This document shows positions 1 to 7,643 of a stretch of DNA of 9,722 bases, piece by piece. A program made the position numbers and the translations under genes. The notes beneath the pieces are model-generated. The model did no database searches, was not told the origin of the DNA, and worked only from the letters and a program-made list of their open reading frames with translations. Numbering within the stretch: position 1 is the stretch's first letter; each line of letters opens with the position of its first letter. Origin of the DNA: Bacteroidota bacterium. GTDB lineage: Bacteria > Bacteroidota > Bacteroidia > B-17B0 > B-17BO. Location: assembly GCA_025356715.1 (NCBI GenBank), contig JANXRU010000266.1, positions 1 to 9,722 on the forward strand, written 5' to 3'.

Positions 1-1
1 G

Positions 2-526
2 GCTCGTTTAGCTTGTAATGCTTTAGGTTTAACTGATGTGAAATTTTACGATGCTATACAAACTTTTACTGGCGCATCAAAGCGATTAGAACTTGTTTTA
101 AAAAATAAACATTTTTCGTTTTACAAAGATTTTGCACATTCACCATCTAAACTGAAAGCCACAACACAGGCCGTAAAACAACAGTTCGATAATAGAAAAG
201 TAATTGCTTGTATGGAATTACATACTTTTAGTAGCTTAAATGAAACATTTTTAGCAGAATATAATGGCGCTATGAACGATGCTGATGAAGCTATAGTCTA
301 TTTTAATCCACATACCATTGAACACAAAAAACTAAAAGCAATTACACCTGAGCAAGTGTTACATTATTTTAATCGTAAAGATTTAAAAGTGTTTACGGAA
401 AGTAACACTTTAGTAAATTATTTAAAATCACAGCCATTAAATAACGCCGTATTGTTAATGATGAGCTCTGGAAACTTTGATGGTGTTGACTTTAAACAAT
501 TATCCACAGAATTAAAAATAGATTAA
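2..526 (+). CDS. mpl: Mur ligase family protein, Mpl-like (3' part only)
   Basis: This is the C-terminal 174 residues of a Mur ligase; the reading frame is open to the window edge, so the GTG at 38 is an internal codon and not a start. The visible part matches the C-terminal (Mur_ligase_C) domain. The key signature is DFAHSPSK followed by a helix, which corresponds to the DFAHHPT signature of Mpl, the UDP-N-acetylmuramate:L-alanyl-gamma-D-glutamyl-meso-diaminopimelate ligase that reuses cell-wall tripeptide. A second conserved stretch, CMELHTFSSLNETF, matches the 'E(L/P)H(T/S)xSS' region in which Mur ligases shape the active site. In flavobacteria this family is often annotated as peptidoglycan synthetase. 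It acts in the cytoplasm. The next gene starts only 6 bases after the TAA, so the two are probably co-transcribed. MurC (L-alanine ligase) is the alternative; the ATP-binding and N-terminal domains that would help to decide are outside the window. Confidence 0.85.
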   Translation, partial: ARLACNALGLTDVKFYDAIQTFTGASKRLELVLKNKHFSFYKDFAHSPSKLKATTQAVKQQFDNRKVIACMELHTFSSLNETFLAEYNGAMNDADEAIVYFNPHTIEHKKLKAITPEQVLHYFNRKDLKVFTESNTLVNYLKSQPLNNAVLLMMSSGNFDGVDFKQLSTELKID

Positions 527-532
527 TAATAA

Positions 533-1711
533 ATGTCGAAGAAAGTACTGAGGATAATTAATCGTTTTAATATTGGAGGCATCACTTACAATGTGAGTTA
601 TTTATCTAAGTATTTAGAGCCAGATTATGAAACCCTTTTGGTTGGTGGCCCTGAAGAGGAAGGTGAAGATAGTTCCCTATATATCCCTCAAAATTTGGGA
701 TTAAAACCATTAGTACTCAAACAATTTCAAAGAGAAATAAATTTAAAAGCAGATTACGCTGCTTATAAAGAAATTAAAAAAATAATTCGAGAATTTAAGC
801 CAGACATCGTTCATACTCACGCTTCAAAAGCTGGGGCAATTGGTCGTTTAGCGGCCATTAGCTGTAAAGTGCCAGTCATTATTCACACCTTTCACGGGCA
901 TGTTTTTCATTCGTATTTTGGAAAATTTAAAACTAATTTTTATAAATTTATTGAACGTTACTTGGCTCGAAAGTCAACAGCTATCGTGGCCATCAGTCAT
1001 AAACAAAAGGTTGAATTATCGGAGGTTTTTAAGATTGCTCCAAAAGAAAAAATTCATGTCGTGCCTTTAGGATTTGACTTAACAAAGTTTACTATCAATC
1101 AAGAACAAAATAGAAAAGAATTTCGTGAAAAGTATAATCTATCGGATAATCATTTAGCTATTGGTATTATTGGACGCTTGGCTCCCATTAAAAATCACAG
1201 TTTGTTTATTGAAGCTATTGCGCATCTTAAAGCAAATGACATTAAAAATATAAAAGCATTTATTATTGGTGATGGTGACACGAAGCAGTTTATTATGGAT
1301 ACATGCAGCAAATTAAAAGTTTCTTATTCCGTAATCCCAACAGATGATGTCGATGTTATTTTCACATCCTGGATTACTAATATTGATTGGGCATTACATG
1401 GATTAGACATTGTAGCATTAACCTCTTTAAATGAAGGAACTCCAGTGAGTATAATAGAGGCGCAAGCTGCGGGCAAATATGTGGTATCCACTAATGTTGG
1501 TGGCATAGAAGATGTACTTCATCCTGAATGCGGGTTATTGTCCGCTGTTTCTGATAAATCAGGCTTTTTTAGAAATTTGTTATTAGCTATAAAAAATCAA
1601 TCTTCAAACTCAAAAAATGCTCAAAAAGGAATAGATTGGTCTATTACAAAGTATAATTATATGCGCTTAGTTAGTGACATGCGCCATCTTTATGAAAATT
1701 TATTAAAATAA
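533..1711 (+). CDS. Glycosyltransferase family 4 (GT-B fold)
   Basis: A 392-residue cytoplasmic or membrane-associated glycosyltransferase, expected to transfer a sugar from a nucleotide donor to a growing glycan. The N-terminal half (about 1-190) carries the glycine-containing loop NRFNIGG near residue 10, the acceptor-side motif DIVHTHASKAG at 91-101, and an HTFHGH motif. The C-terminal half (about 200-390) opens with IGIIGRLAPIKNH and contains the donor-binding EX7E motif, E301 and E309, followed by a QAAGKYVVSTNVGG stretch; this arrangement is typical of the GT4 retaining family. The length fits the family. ATG 533 is the natural start: the protein begins directly with the first beta strand (KKVLRIINRFN). 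It lies 6 bases after the Mur ligase and has no promoter of its own that I can see. Its sugar and acceptor cannot be read from sequence. Proximity to the export operon suggests a role in surface polysaccharide, which is inference. Confidence 0.88.
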   Translation: MSKKVLRIINRFNIGGITYNVSYLSKYLEPDYETLLVGGPEEEGEDSSLYIPQNLGLKPLVLKQFQREINLKADYAAYKEIKKIIREFKPDIVHTHASKAGAIGRLAAISCKVPVIIHTFHGHVFHSYFGKFKTNFYKFIERYLARKSTAIVAISHKQKVELSEVFKIAPKEKIHVVPLGFDLTKFTINQEQNRKEFREKYNLSDNHLAIGIIGRLAPIKNHSLFIEAIAHLKANDIKNIKAFIIGDGDTKQFIMDTCSKLKVSYSVIPTDDVDVIFTSWITNIDWALHGLDIVALTSLNEGTPVSIIEAQAAGKYVVSTNVGGIEDVLHPECGLLSAVSDKSGFFRNLLLAIKNQSSNSKNAQKGIDWSITKYNYMRLVSDMRHLYENLLK

Positions 1712-1719
1712 GCACGATT

Positions 1720-1749
1720 TTTGATATTAGCCAATAATTAGTAACTTTG
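1720..1749 (+). promoter_or_regulatory. Bacteroidetes-type promoter for the export operon
   Basis: A TTTG at 1720-1723 and a TAACTTTG at 1742-1749 are separated by 18 bases. This matches the Bacteroidetes consensus TTTG / TAnnTTTG (-33 and -7 boxes) exactly in both boxes. It lies in the only sizeable gap on the plus strand, between the glycosyltransferase stop and the lipoprotein ATG at 1767, so transcription should begin near 1755 with a leader of only about 12 bases. It would drive the five genes from 1767 to 7623. Confidence 0.72.
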
Positions 1750-1766
1750 CTTATTAACCTAAACCT

Positions 1767-2519
1767 ATGCGCTTTATAAAATATTATTTGATTTTAGTGG
1801 TTGTTATCAGCTTTTCTTCTTGCAAAGTTTTCCGCTCCAACTTAATGCTCAAAACATCAAAAGATTATACTTACGATAAAATAGCTGATTCGCTTTCTAC
1901 ACAAAATTACAGGATAGAAAATAATGACATTTTACAAGTTAGAATATTTTCAAACGATGGATTTAAAATTATCGATTTAGCAAATACAAATGCCAATTTC
2001 AGATTAGATTTAGATTATATAGTTGAAAGAGATGGGATGGTTAAGCTTCCTTTGGCTGGTAAAATTAAACTTGCTGGATTAACAATACCTGAAGCTCAAA
2101 CGTATTTAGAAGAAATTTATGATAAATTTTACGTAAAACCTTATGTGACAGTTAAGGTAACGAATAAGCGTGTTATTGTGTTTCCAGGAAATGGAGGGGT
2201 AGCAAAGGTTTTAAGTCTTACTAACTTTAATACAACAGTCATTGAGGCGCTTGCATTAACGGGAGGTATCTCTGAGGATGGTAAAGCTTATAAAGTGAAA
2301 TTAATTAGAAATGATGGAACGCCAAAACCAAAAGTGTATTTAATGGATTTGTCAAAAATAGAAGGAATTGCTGCGGGTAATACCGTTGTTTTAGCCAATG
2401 ATATTATTTATGTTGAACCTCGATACAGATTAGCTAAAACACTCGTTGCAGAATTAGCACCATTTATATCTTTGTTAACTTCAACTATCATAATTTACTC
2501 TTTATTTATAAAAAAATAA
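1767..2519 (+). CDS. Wza-type polysaccharide export lipoprotein
   Basis: A 250-residue outer-membrane lipoprotein that should form the periplasmic and outer-membrane channel through which polysaccharide leaves the cell, working with the Wzc-like protein encoded next. The N-terminus is a lipoprotein signal: basic residues, a hydrophobic stretch, and the lipobox FSSC with Cys19 as the lipidation site. A Poly_export domain follows at about 46-128 (YRIENNDILQVRIF, then GMVKLPLAGKIKLAGLTIPEA), then an SLBB-like domain at about 129-205 (GGVAKVLSLTNFNTTVIEALALTGGI). The last 25 or so residues (LAPFISLLTSTIIIYSLF, then KK) form a hydrophobic helix, in keeping with the C-terminal outer-membrane-spanning helix of E. 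coli Wza. The protein is much shorter than E. coli Wza (379), as is common in Bacteroidetes, implying fewer periplasmic rings. First gene of the operon behind the promoter at 1720-1749. Confidence 0.92.
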   Translation: MRFIKYYLILVVVISFSSCKVFRSNLMLKTSKDYTYDKIADSLSTQNYRIENNDILQVRIFSNDGFKIIDLANTNANFRLDLDYIVERDGMVKLPLAGKIKLAGLTIPEAQTYLEEIYDKFYVKPYVTVKVTNKRVIVFPGNGGVAKVLSLTNFNTTVIEALALTGGISEDGKAYKVKLIRNDGTPKPKVYLMDLSKIEGIAAGNTVVLANDIIYVEPRYRLAKTLVAELAPFISLLTSTIIIYSLFIKK

Positions 2520-2520
2520 T

Positions 2521-4944
2521 TTGATACAATCTGCTGATAGTGCCGTAGAAGGTTATAGAGAAAGGGTATCTAAATTTAGTAGTGAACTAGATTTAGGGTT
2601 GGTGTTCTATATTGTAAAAAAAAGTGTATGGATTGTTATTGTTTTGCTTATCATTGCATTAACCTGTGCGTTTTTATATTTAAGATATAGTCAGCCAATT
2701 TATCAATCATCTACTGTTATTCAAATAAATGATAATGCAGAAGCTTCTAAGGTTCTGCAAATAGGAACTTCAGAGAATGCTACTAATAAAATTGCAGAAG
2801 CAATTGAACAAATCCGATCAAAAATATTTCTAAAACGTGTTGTCGAAAAATCTGATGTTCAAATAAGTTATTTTAATGAAGGAACTTTTAAAAGTAATGA
2901 GTTATATAAAGCGTCTCCTTATTTAATTAAATTTAATGTTAAAAAAAGCAGTATTTATGGCATTAAAATTTATATAAAATTTAAAAACTTAAATTCTGGA
3001 ACACTAAATTTTATTGCTGACGGGAAATCTCAGGTTATTCCATTTTCAACTAATAATGTTGTTAATTCAATCTACTTTGATTTATATGTGACGCATAATG
3101 CATTATTAGAAAAAGTTCAACTTCAAAATACATTATCAGAAAACAATAAGTCCTATTTTATAATCAACAATGTGGATGTTGTTACTGCGGAACTACAATC
3201 TAAATTAGGTATAAAGCCCTTAAACGAAGCTGCAAAAACGATTTTAGTTACTGTAAAAGACATAAATGCAAATAAAACAAAAGACTTAGTAAATATTATT
3301 TCAGAAGAATATTTAACCTTTGATGTCGAAAGAAAAAGTGAAAGTTCTAAAAGTATAATCACGTTTATTGACGACCAATTAAAAAAAGTTTACGAAGCGC
3401 TTAAAGAGTCTGAAAACAACTTACAAGATTTTAGAAAAGATAAAAACTACACTGATAAAGATGCTATTATCAGTGTAAACATGATGCGAATTAATTCGCT
3501 TGAAGATGAGATGCTGAAATTAGAGATGGAAGAAAAACTATTAACTGAACTTCAAAATAATATTACAAAAAGTAAAAGTATAGATACTTACCAATTGATT
3601 TCACTAATTGCGGGAACTGAATATGAAAGCTCTATCAGAGAGTACACGCAAGCCTTACAAAAATTGGTGCAAGAAAAAGAAAATTTATTATATCAAGTAA
3701 CTCCTCAAAGTGAAAACATAAAACAAATTAATTATAATATAGAAACTCAAAAAAAGCTCCTTATTGAGAGCTTAAATTCTATTCGCCTAAAATATAAAGC
3801 TAAATATACTAACCTCATGGCAAAGTCATCAGAGTTTAAGAATAAATATGAACGCGCACCTGATGAGGATATGGAGCATGCAAGGCTAATGCGTCTTTTT
3901 AGTATAAGCGAAAAATATTACACGATGTTATTAGAAAGGAAAACAGAATTTTCTATTTCTAAAGCTGGGTTTGTTTCTCAAAATGTAATTTTAGAAAAAG
4001 CAATAAATGACGGAACTAAAGTTTCTCCAAATAGAAATAATACTATTTTAATAACACTATTATCTGCCTTGTTATTATCTGTAATTATTGTTTTTACTCG
4101 TTATTTTCTTCATAATACGATTACTTCAGTAAATGATATTACAAAACATATCAATGCGTCAATATCCGTTTTAGGTATTATTCCTCATTATGAAAGTGAC
4201 GTACCTGTTTCTCAATTAGTAGTAGATAAAAATCCTAAATCTCTAATTGCAGAAGCTTTTCGTAATATTCGTTCTAATATGAATTTTATTAATCATTCTG
4301 ATGGTGCAAAAATAATTGCCTTAACCTCATCCATTTCTGGAGAAGGGAAAACATTTGTAGCACTTAATTTGGCTGGGATATTAGCTTATACAGGTAAAAA
4401 AGTAATATTGTTAGATTTAGATATGCGTAAGCCGAAAATTCATAAAGGTTTTGGTATTGCTAATGATATTGGAATGAGTACAATTTTAACTGGCATAACT
4501 AGCATAAAAGAATGTGTAAACCATAGTCATTTCCCTAATTTAGACTACATAACTGCTGGACCAATCCCTCCAAATCCATCTGAACTTATTATAAGTAAGT
4601 ACTTAGATGAAATGATTACTGAATTAAAATTAACTTACGACTATATTGTTTTTGATAATCCTCCAATAGGTTTGGTTACAGATGGTATTACAACAATTAA
4701 AAAAGCAGACTTTCCAATTTATGTATTTAGAGCAGATTATTCTAGAAATAATTTTGTGCAAATTTTAGATAAATTAGTACATGAAGGTAGTATTAAAAAT
4801 GTATCTATCGTATTAAATGGAGTGGACACTTCTCGTAATACATATGGCTATAATTATGGATATGGTTATGGTTATGGTAGTGGATATTATTCTGATGATA
4901 AAGCAACAAACAAAAGACGATTTTCGAAATTATGGAAATATTAG
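2521..4944 (+). CDS. Wzc-type polysaccharide co-polymerase and tyrosine autokinase
   Basis: An 807-residue inner-membrane protein that regulates chain length and export of polysaccharide and autophosphorylates on tyrosine. The order is: Wzz domain with a membrane helix at about 36-54, a long periplasmic part with a coiled coil at about 275-350 and 370-450, a GNVR-like region before the second membrane helix at about 508-526, then a cytoplasmic BY-kinase domain. Kinase signatures are the EX2RX2R oligomerisation motif (E578, R581, R584), Walker A SGEGKT (K610), Walker A' ILLDLDMRKPK (D632, D634) and Walker B IVFDNPP (D712). The C-terminus carries a Tyr/Gly cluster (775-790) with eight tyrosines, the expected phosphorylation tail. 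The start is TTG at 2521, one base after the lipoprotein stop: an in-frame stop at 2509-2511 and the lack of any ATG or GTG before the first membrane helix leave no better choice. No phosphatase gene is nearby. Confidence 0.92.
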   Translation: MIQSADSAVEGYRERVSKFSSELDLGLVFYIVKKSVWIVIVLLIIALTCAFLYLRYSQPIYQSSTVIQINDNAEASKVLQIGTSENATNKIAEAIEQIRSKIFLKRVVEKSDVQISYFNEGTFKSNELYKASPYLIKFNVKKSSIYGIKIYIKFKNLNSGTLNFIADGKSQVIPFSTNNVVNSIYFDLYVTHNALLEKVQLQNTLSENNKSYFIINNVDVVTAELQSKLGIKPLNEAAKTILVTVKDINANKTKDLVNIISEEYLTFDVERKSESSKSIITFIDDQLKKVYEALKESENNLQDFRKDKNYTDKDAIISVNMMRINSLEDEMLKLEMEEKLLTELQNNITKSKSIDTYQLISLIAGTEYESSIREYTQALQKLVQEKENLLYQVTPQSENIKQINYNIETQKKLLIESLNSIRLKYKAKYTNLMAKSSEFKNKYERAPDEDMEHARLMRLFSISEKYYTMLLERKTEFSISKAGFVSQNVILEKAINDGTKVSPNRNNTILITLLSALLLSVIIVFTRYFLHNTITSVNDITKHINASISVLGIIPHYESDVPVSQLVVDKNPKSLIAEAFRNIRSNMNFINHSDGAKIIALTSSISGEGKTFVALNLAGILAYTGKKVILLDLDMRKPKIHKGFGIANDIGMSTILTGITSIKECVNHSHFPNLDYITAGPIPPNPSELIISKYLDEMITELKLTYDYIVFDNPPIGLVTDGITTIKKADFPIYVFRADYSRNNFVQILDKLVHEGSIKNVSIVLNGVDTSRNTYGYNYGYGYGYGSGYYSDDKATNKRRFSKLWKY

Positions 4945-5474
4945 AAACTCATATCAAAGATTTATTAATCATAAAACCAAAAGTATTTGAAGATACTCGA
5001 GGTTACTTTTTTGAAAGCTATAATGAAGACGTATTTAAAAAAAATGGCATAGATGCTCATTTTAAACAAGACAATCAATCGCTTTCAAACACAGGTGTTT
5101 TAAGAGGTCTACATTTTCAAGCTCCTCCTTTTGATCAAGGGAAATTAGTAAGAGTTATTAATGGCGCCGTATTAGACGTTGCTGTTGATATTAGAAAAAA
5201 TTCTCCTACATACGGGCAAAATGTTACTATTGAATTAACCGAAGAAAATAAAACTATGTTTTATATTCCACCAGGGTTTGCTCATGGTTTTTTGACCTTA
5301 AGAGATAATACCATTTTTTCTTATAAATGTACAAATGTATATAATAAAGCTTCGGAAGGTACAGTCTTATGGAATGATGAGAATATTAATATTTCTTGGA
5401 ATATTGAAAATCCGATATTGTCTGAAAAAGATTTAATTGGAACACCGTTTAAAAATTTTGTTAGCCCGTTTTAA
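4932..5474 (+). CDS. rmlC: dTDP-4-dehydrorhamnose 3,5-epimerase (RmlC family)
   Basis: A 180-residue cytoplasmic cupin enzyme that epimerises C3 and C5 of dTDP-4-keto-6-deoxyglucose, the third step towards dTDP-L-rhamnose. Diagnostic features are the near-terminal DTRGYFFESYN stretch (R23), NQSLSNTGVLRGLHFQ with the catalytic histidine H61, the cupin segment PPGFAHGF (H118), SYKCTNVY with Y131 and Y137 (the conserved YKxTxxY of the family), and LSEKD with D167, which pairs with the catalytic histidine. All expected catalytic residues are present and the length is normal (about 180). The ATG lies inside the end of the kinase gene, a 13-base overlap in another frame, which suggests translational coupling. 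No rmlA, rmlB or rmlD is nearby, so the partner enzymes must be encoded elsewhere, or the product is a related 3-epimerase or 3,5-epimerase for another deoxysugar. Confidence 0.9.
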   Translation: MEILETHIKDLLIIKPKVFEDTRGYFFESYNEDVFKKNGIDAHFKQDNQSLSNTGVLRGLHFQAPPFDQGKLVRVINGAVLDVAVDIRKNSPTYGQNVTIELTEENKTMFYIPPGFAHGFLTLRDNTIFSYKCTNVYNKASEGTVLWNDENINISWNIENPILSEKDLIGTPFKNFVSPF

Positions 5475-6559
5475 TGATGGCCTTTTTTCAAAAAAATATT
5501 TTATTATTTATAGTTGTTTCTTTAGGGATAGCCTTTCTATTTTCTGTACTTATCAATTCTATATTACTGAAATTTTCTCAAACATTAGGCGCAAGACAAG
5601 CAGAAAAACAAGAGATTCGTTGGAGTCCAGCCGCTAGGCCTTCCTTAGGGGGAATTTCTTTTTTTGTTGTTTTTTTAATAACATTTATTACTCTTAATTT
5701 CATTAATAATATTTTACCTCTGCAATACAGTAACCTAAAAGTGATAGGGATATTTATAGTATGTACCATTGCCTTTTTAATGGGATTAGCAGATGATGCA
5801 TATAATACAAAACCCCTATTGAAATTTATTGCGCAATTAGTTTGTGGATTGGTTTTGTATTTTACTGAGACTAGAATAAATATTTTTACTAATGAAGCAT
5901 TTAATTTTGCGCTTAGTCTTTTTTGGGTGGTTGGCTTAATGAATTCAGTAAACATGCTCGATAATATGGACGGAATAACCACTATCGTTTCTATTGTTAT
6001 TTTAATATTCGTTATAATTATTAATTTTAATTTACATACCATCCTAACTCCAATTCCAATTCTAAGTATAGGTGTATTAGGATCTTTGTTAGGGTTTTTA
6101 ATATATAATTGGCACCCATCAAAGATGTTTATGGGTGATACAGGTAGCCAATTTTTAGGATCATTTCTTTCGATAGTTGGGATAGAATATTGTTGGAACT
6201 CTGCATCATTAGTAAATAACACATGGTACTCTGTAAATTCAGCGTTGTTAGGGTTTGTAATTGTTTCCTTAGTGTTTATATTACCGCTGACAGACACTTT
6301 AACGGTTACTATTAACCGAATTAGAAAAGGAAATTCTCCATTTATTGGAGGTAAAGATCATACAACTCATCATTTGTTTTTTAAGGGAGTTACAGAAAAA
6401 CGAATCGCCATTTTATTTTTTTCTATTGGTTTAGTAGGCGTATCATTAGCTTTTAATGTTGTATTGAATTATCAAATCAGTTGGTTAATTCTTTCTATTG
6501 TTTTTTGTGTAATCACTTTCTTATCTTTATATCTAAATACGATAATAAAACGTAAGTGA
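5474..6559 (+). CDS. WecA/TagO-type polyprenyl-phosphate sugar-1-phosphate transferase
   Basis: A 361-residue polytopic inner-membrane enzyme of the MraY/WecA superfamily (Glycos_transf_4). It is expected to transfer a HexNAc-1-phosphate, probably GlcNAc-1-P, from UDP-sugar to undecaprenyl phosphate and so start the lipid-linked glycan. About ten hydrophobic segments are visible. The signatures are in order: LADDAYNTKP with D107 and D108, NSVNMLDNMDG (N157, N160, D163, D166), KMFMGDTGSQFLG with D222, and GNSPFIGGKDHTTHHL ending in H299 and H300, the HHL-type motif of the WecA branch. MraY proper is unlikely because its own motif signature differs and the gene is outside a mur cluster. The ATG overlaps the RmlC stop by one base (TAATG); an in-phase ATG at 5477 is an equally possible start. 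It is translationally linked to its neighbours in the operon. Confidence 0.92.
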   Translation: MMAFFQKNILLFIVVSLGIAFLFSVLINSILLKFSQTLGARQAEKQEIRWSPAARPSLGGISFFVVFLITFITLNFINNILPLQYSNLKVIGIFIVCTIAFLMGLADDAYNTKPLLKFIAQLVCGLVLYFTETRINIFTNEAFNFALSLFWVVGLMNSVNMLDNMDGITTIVSIVILIFVIIINFNLHTILTPIPILSIGVLGSLLGFLIYNWHPSKMFMGDTGSQFLGSFLSIVGIEYCWNSASLVNNTWYSVNSALLGFVIVSLVFILPLTDTLTVTINRIRKGNSPFIGGKDHTTHHLFFKGVTEKRIAILFFSIGLVGVSLAFNVVLNYQISWLILSIVFCVITFLSLYLNTIIKRK

Positions 6560-7623
6560 CCATATCTGTTTGGATAATAAAACTCTTTAAAGAACCTAGT
6601 ACCCACACAAAAAAAACGTATGTGAGTTTTGTGTGTGTGTGCTTTATTATTTTTATTCTAAAGTTTGTTTTTATAAATTCTAACTTTATAGAGAGTGACT
6701 ATATCAATACTAATTTAAAAGTTTTAGGCTTAAATATTCCTTCTAACCTTGAGTTCGCAGGAGAAAAAGTGCCTCAAAATGATTATGAGATTAAAGAAAG
6801 CCTTGAGGCTGAATTTTTTTCAAATAAATCTTGGAAAAACTCTTCACTCATTTTATTTCAGAAAGCTCAAAAATGGTTTCCTTTAATTGAACCCATTTTA
6901 AAAAAGGAAGGAATTCCAGATGATTTTAAGTACGTAGCTGTTATCGAAAGTCATTTGTCAAATGTAGTTTCTCCAATGGGAGCTGGTGGTTTTTGGCAAT
7001 TAATGCCAAATACAGCACAGCATTATGGATTGATAGTGAATTCTGAAATTGATGAGCGCTATGATGTAGAGAAAGCGACCGTAGTAGCTTGTAAACATTT
7101 TAAAGATGCTTACCATTACTTTCATAATTGGACTTTAGCAGCAGCTGCATATAATGTTGGTATTGGCGGAATTCAACAAGAATTAAAAAAACAAGGAACA
7201 GATAATTATTATAATTTATTATTAAATAAGGAAACTGGAAGTTTTATTTACCGCATCTTAGCCTTTAAAACAGTTCTATCAAATCCTAAACATTTTGGCA
7301 TCAAAAATAGTTTAAAAAAATCAGGGGTGTTTCCTTCTTTTAAAATTGTAAAAATAGACTCATCAATTACTAATCTCCAATCTTTTGCAAAGCATTTAGA
7401 AACAAACGTTATAACACTTAAAATATTTAATGCTTGGTTAATTGGAGATAAACTTACAAATCCAGAAAAACACAAGTATCAATTTAAGATTCCAAAAAAT
7501 AAAAACATTGATTTAAGCCTCTATTTTAATGATGTATTTCCTCAAGAAAAAACAGCTGACACTTTAATCAAACAAATTGCAGTTGATACTTTACAATTTT
7601 TTAAAGACAGCATCAAAAAATAA
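6556..7623 (+). CDS. Membrane-anchored lytic transglycosylase (SLT domain)
   Basis: A 355-residue protein that should cleave the glycan strands of peptidoglycan in the periplasm, forming 1,6-anhydromuramic ends. After a short basic N-terminus there is one hydrophobic segment at about 22-41, a signal anchor or uncleaved signal. The SLT fold spans about 103-245: YVAVIESHLSN with catalytic E131, SPMGAGGFWQLMPNTA (139-154) and LAAAAYNVGIGG (about 194-205), the three classic motifs of family 1 (Slt/MltD-like) enzymes. The C-terminal part at about 265-315 looks like a degenerate LysM-type segment (LQSFAKHLETNVITLKIFNAWL, ending in YQFKIP). The chosen start is GTG 6556, overlapping the previous stop as GTGA; later in-frame GTG codons at V23 and V26 would delete the anchor, so they are less likely. 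Final gene of the export operon, which suggests it opens the wall for the export complex (inference). Confidence 0.88.
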   Translation: MTISVWIIKLFKEPSTHTKKTYVSFVCVCFIIFILKFVFINSNFIESDYINTNLKVLGLNIPSNLEFAGEKVPQNDYEIKESLEAEFFSNKSWKNSSLILFQKAQKWFPLIEPILKKEGIPDDFKYVAVIESHLSNVVSPMGAGGFWQLMPNTAQHYGLIVNSEIDERYDVEKATVVACKHFKDAYHYFHNWTLAAAAYNVGIGGIQQELKKQGTDNYYNLLLNKETGSFIYRILAFKTVLSNPKHFGIKNSLKKSGVFPSFKIVKIDSSITNLQSFAKHLETNVITLKIFNAWLIGDKLTNPEKHKYQFKIPKNKNIDLSLYFNDVFPQEKTADTLIKQIAVDTLQFFKDSIKK

Positions 7624-7643
7624 TTAAATTACAATTTTAATTA
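7621..7643. terminator. AT-rich inverted repeat spanning both stop codons
   Basis: TAATTAAA at 7621-7628 is the exact reverse complement of TTTAATTA at 7636-7643, with a 7-base spacer. The left arm contains the TAA of the transglycosylase and the right arm contains the TAA of the minus-strand gene. A-rich sequence lies on the left and T-rich on the right. It is well placed to end both converging transcripts, but the arms are pure A/T and weak, so this is only a plausible bidirectional terminator. Confidence 0.35.

Noticed and set aside
1324..1506. Short minus-strand frame of 60 residues
   Set aside because: It is antisense to the EX7E region of the glycosyltransferase and has no features of its own.
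3153..3362. Short minus-strand frame of 69 residues
   Set aside because: It is antisense to the periplasmic part of the Wzc-like kinase; its hydrophobic look is a by-product of AT-rich coding DNA.
4843..4890. Tandem short repeats as a CRISPR or satellite array
   Set aside because: Units are 6 bases, contiguous and in frame, and encode the Tyr/Gly tail of the kinase.
5437..5637. A 66-residue plus-strand frame across the RmlC/WecA junction
   Set aside because: It overlaps the conserved end of RmlC and the start of the transferase in another frame and has no recognisable features.
5578..6297. A 239-residue open frame on the minus strand
   Set aside because: It lies wholly inside the WecA-like gene, whose conserved motifs are all on the plus strand; its own translation shows no recognisable domain.
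7248..7475. Short minus-strand frame of 75 residues
   Set aside because: It is antisense to the transglycosylase C-terminal part and has no recognisable motif.
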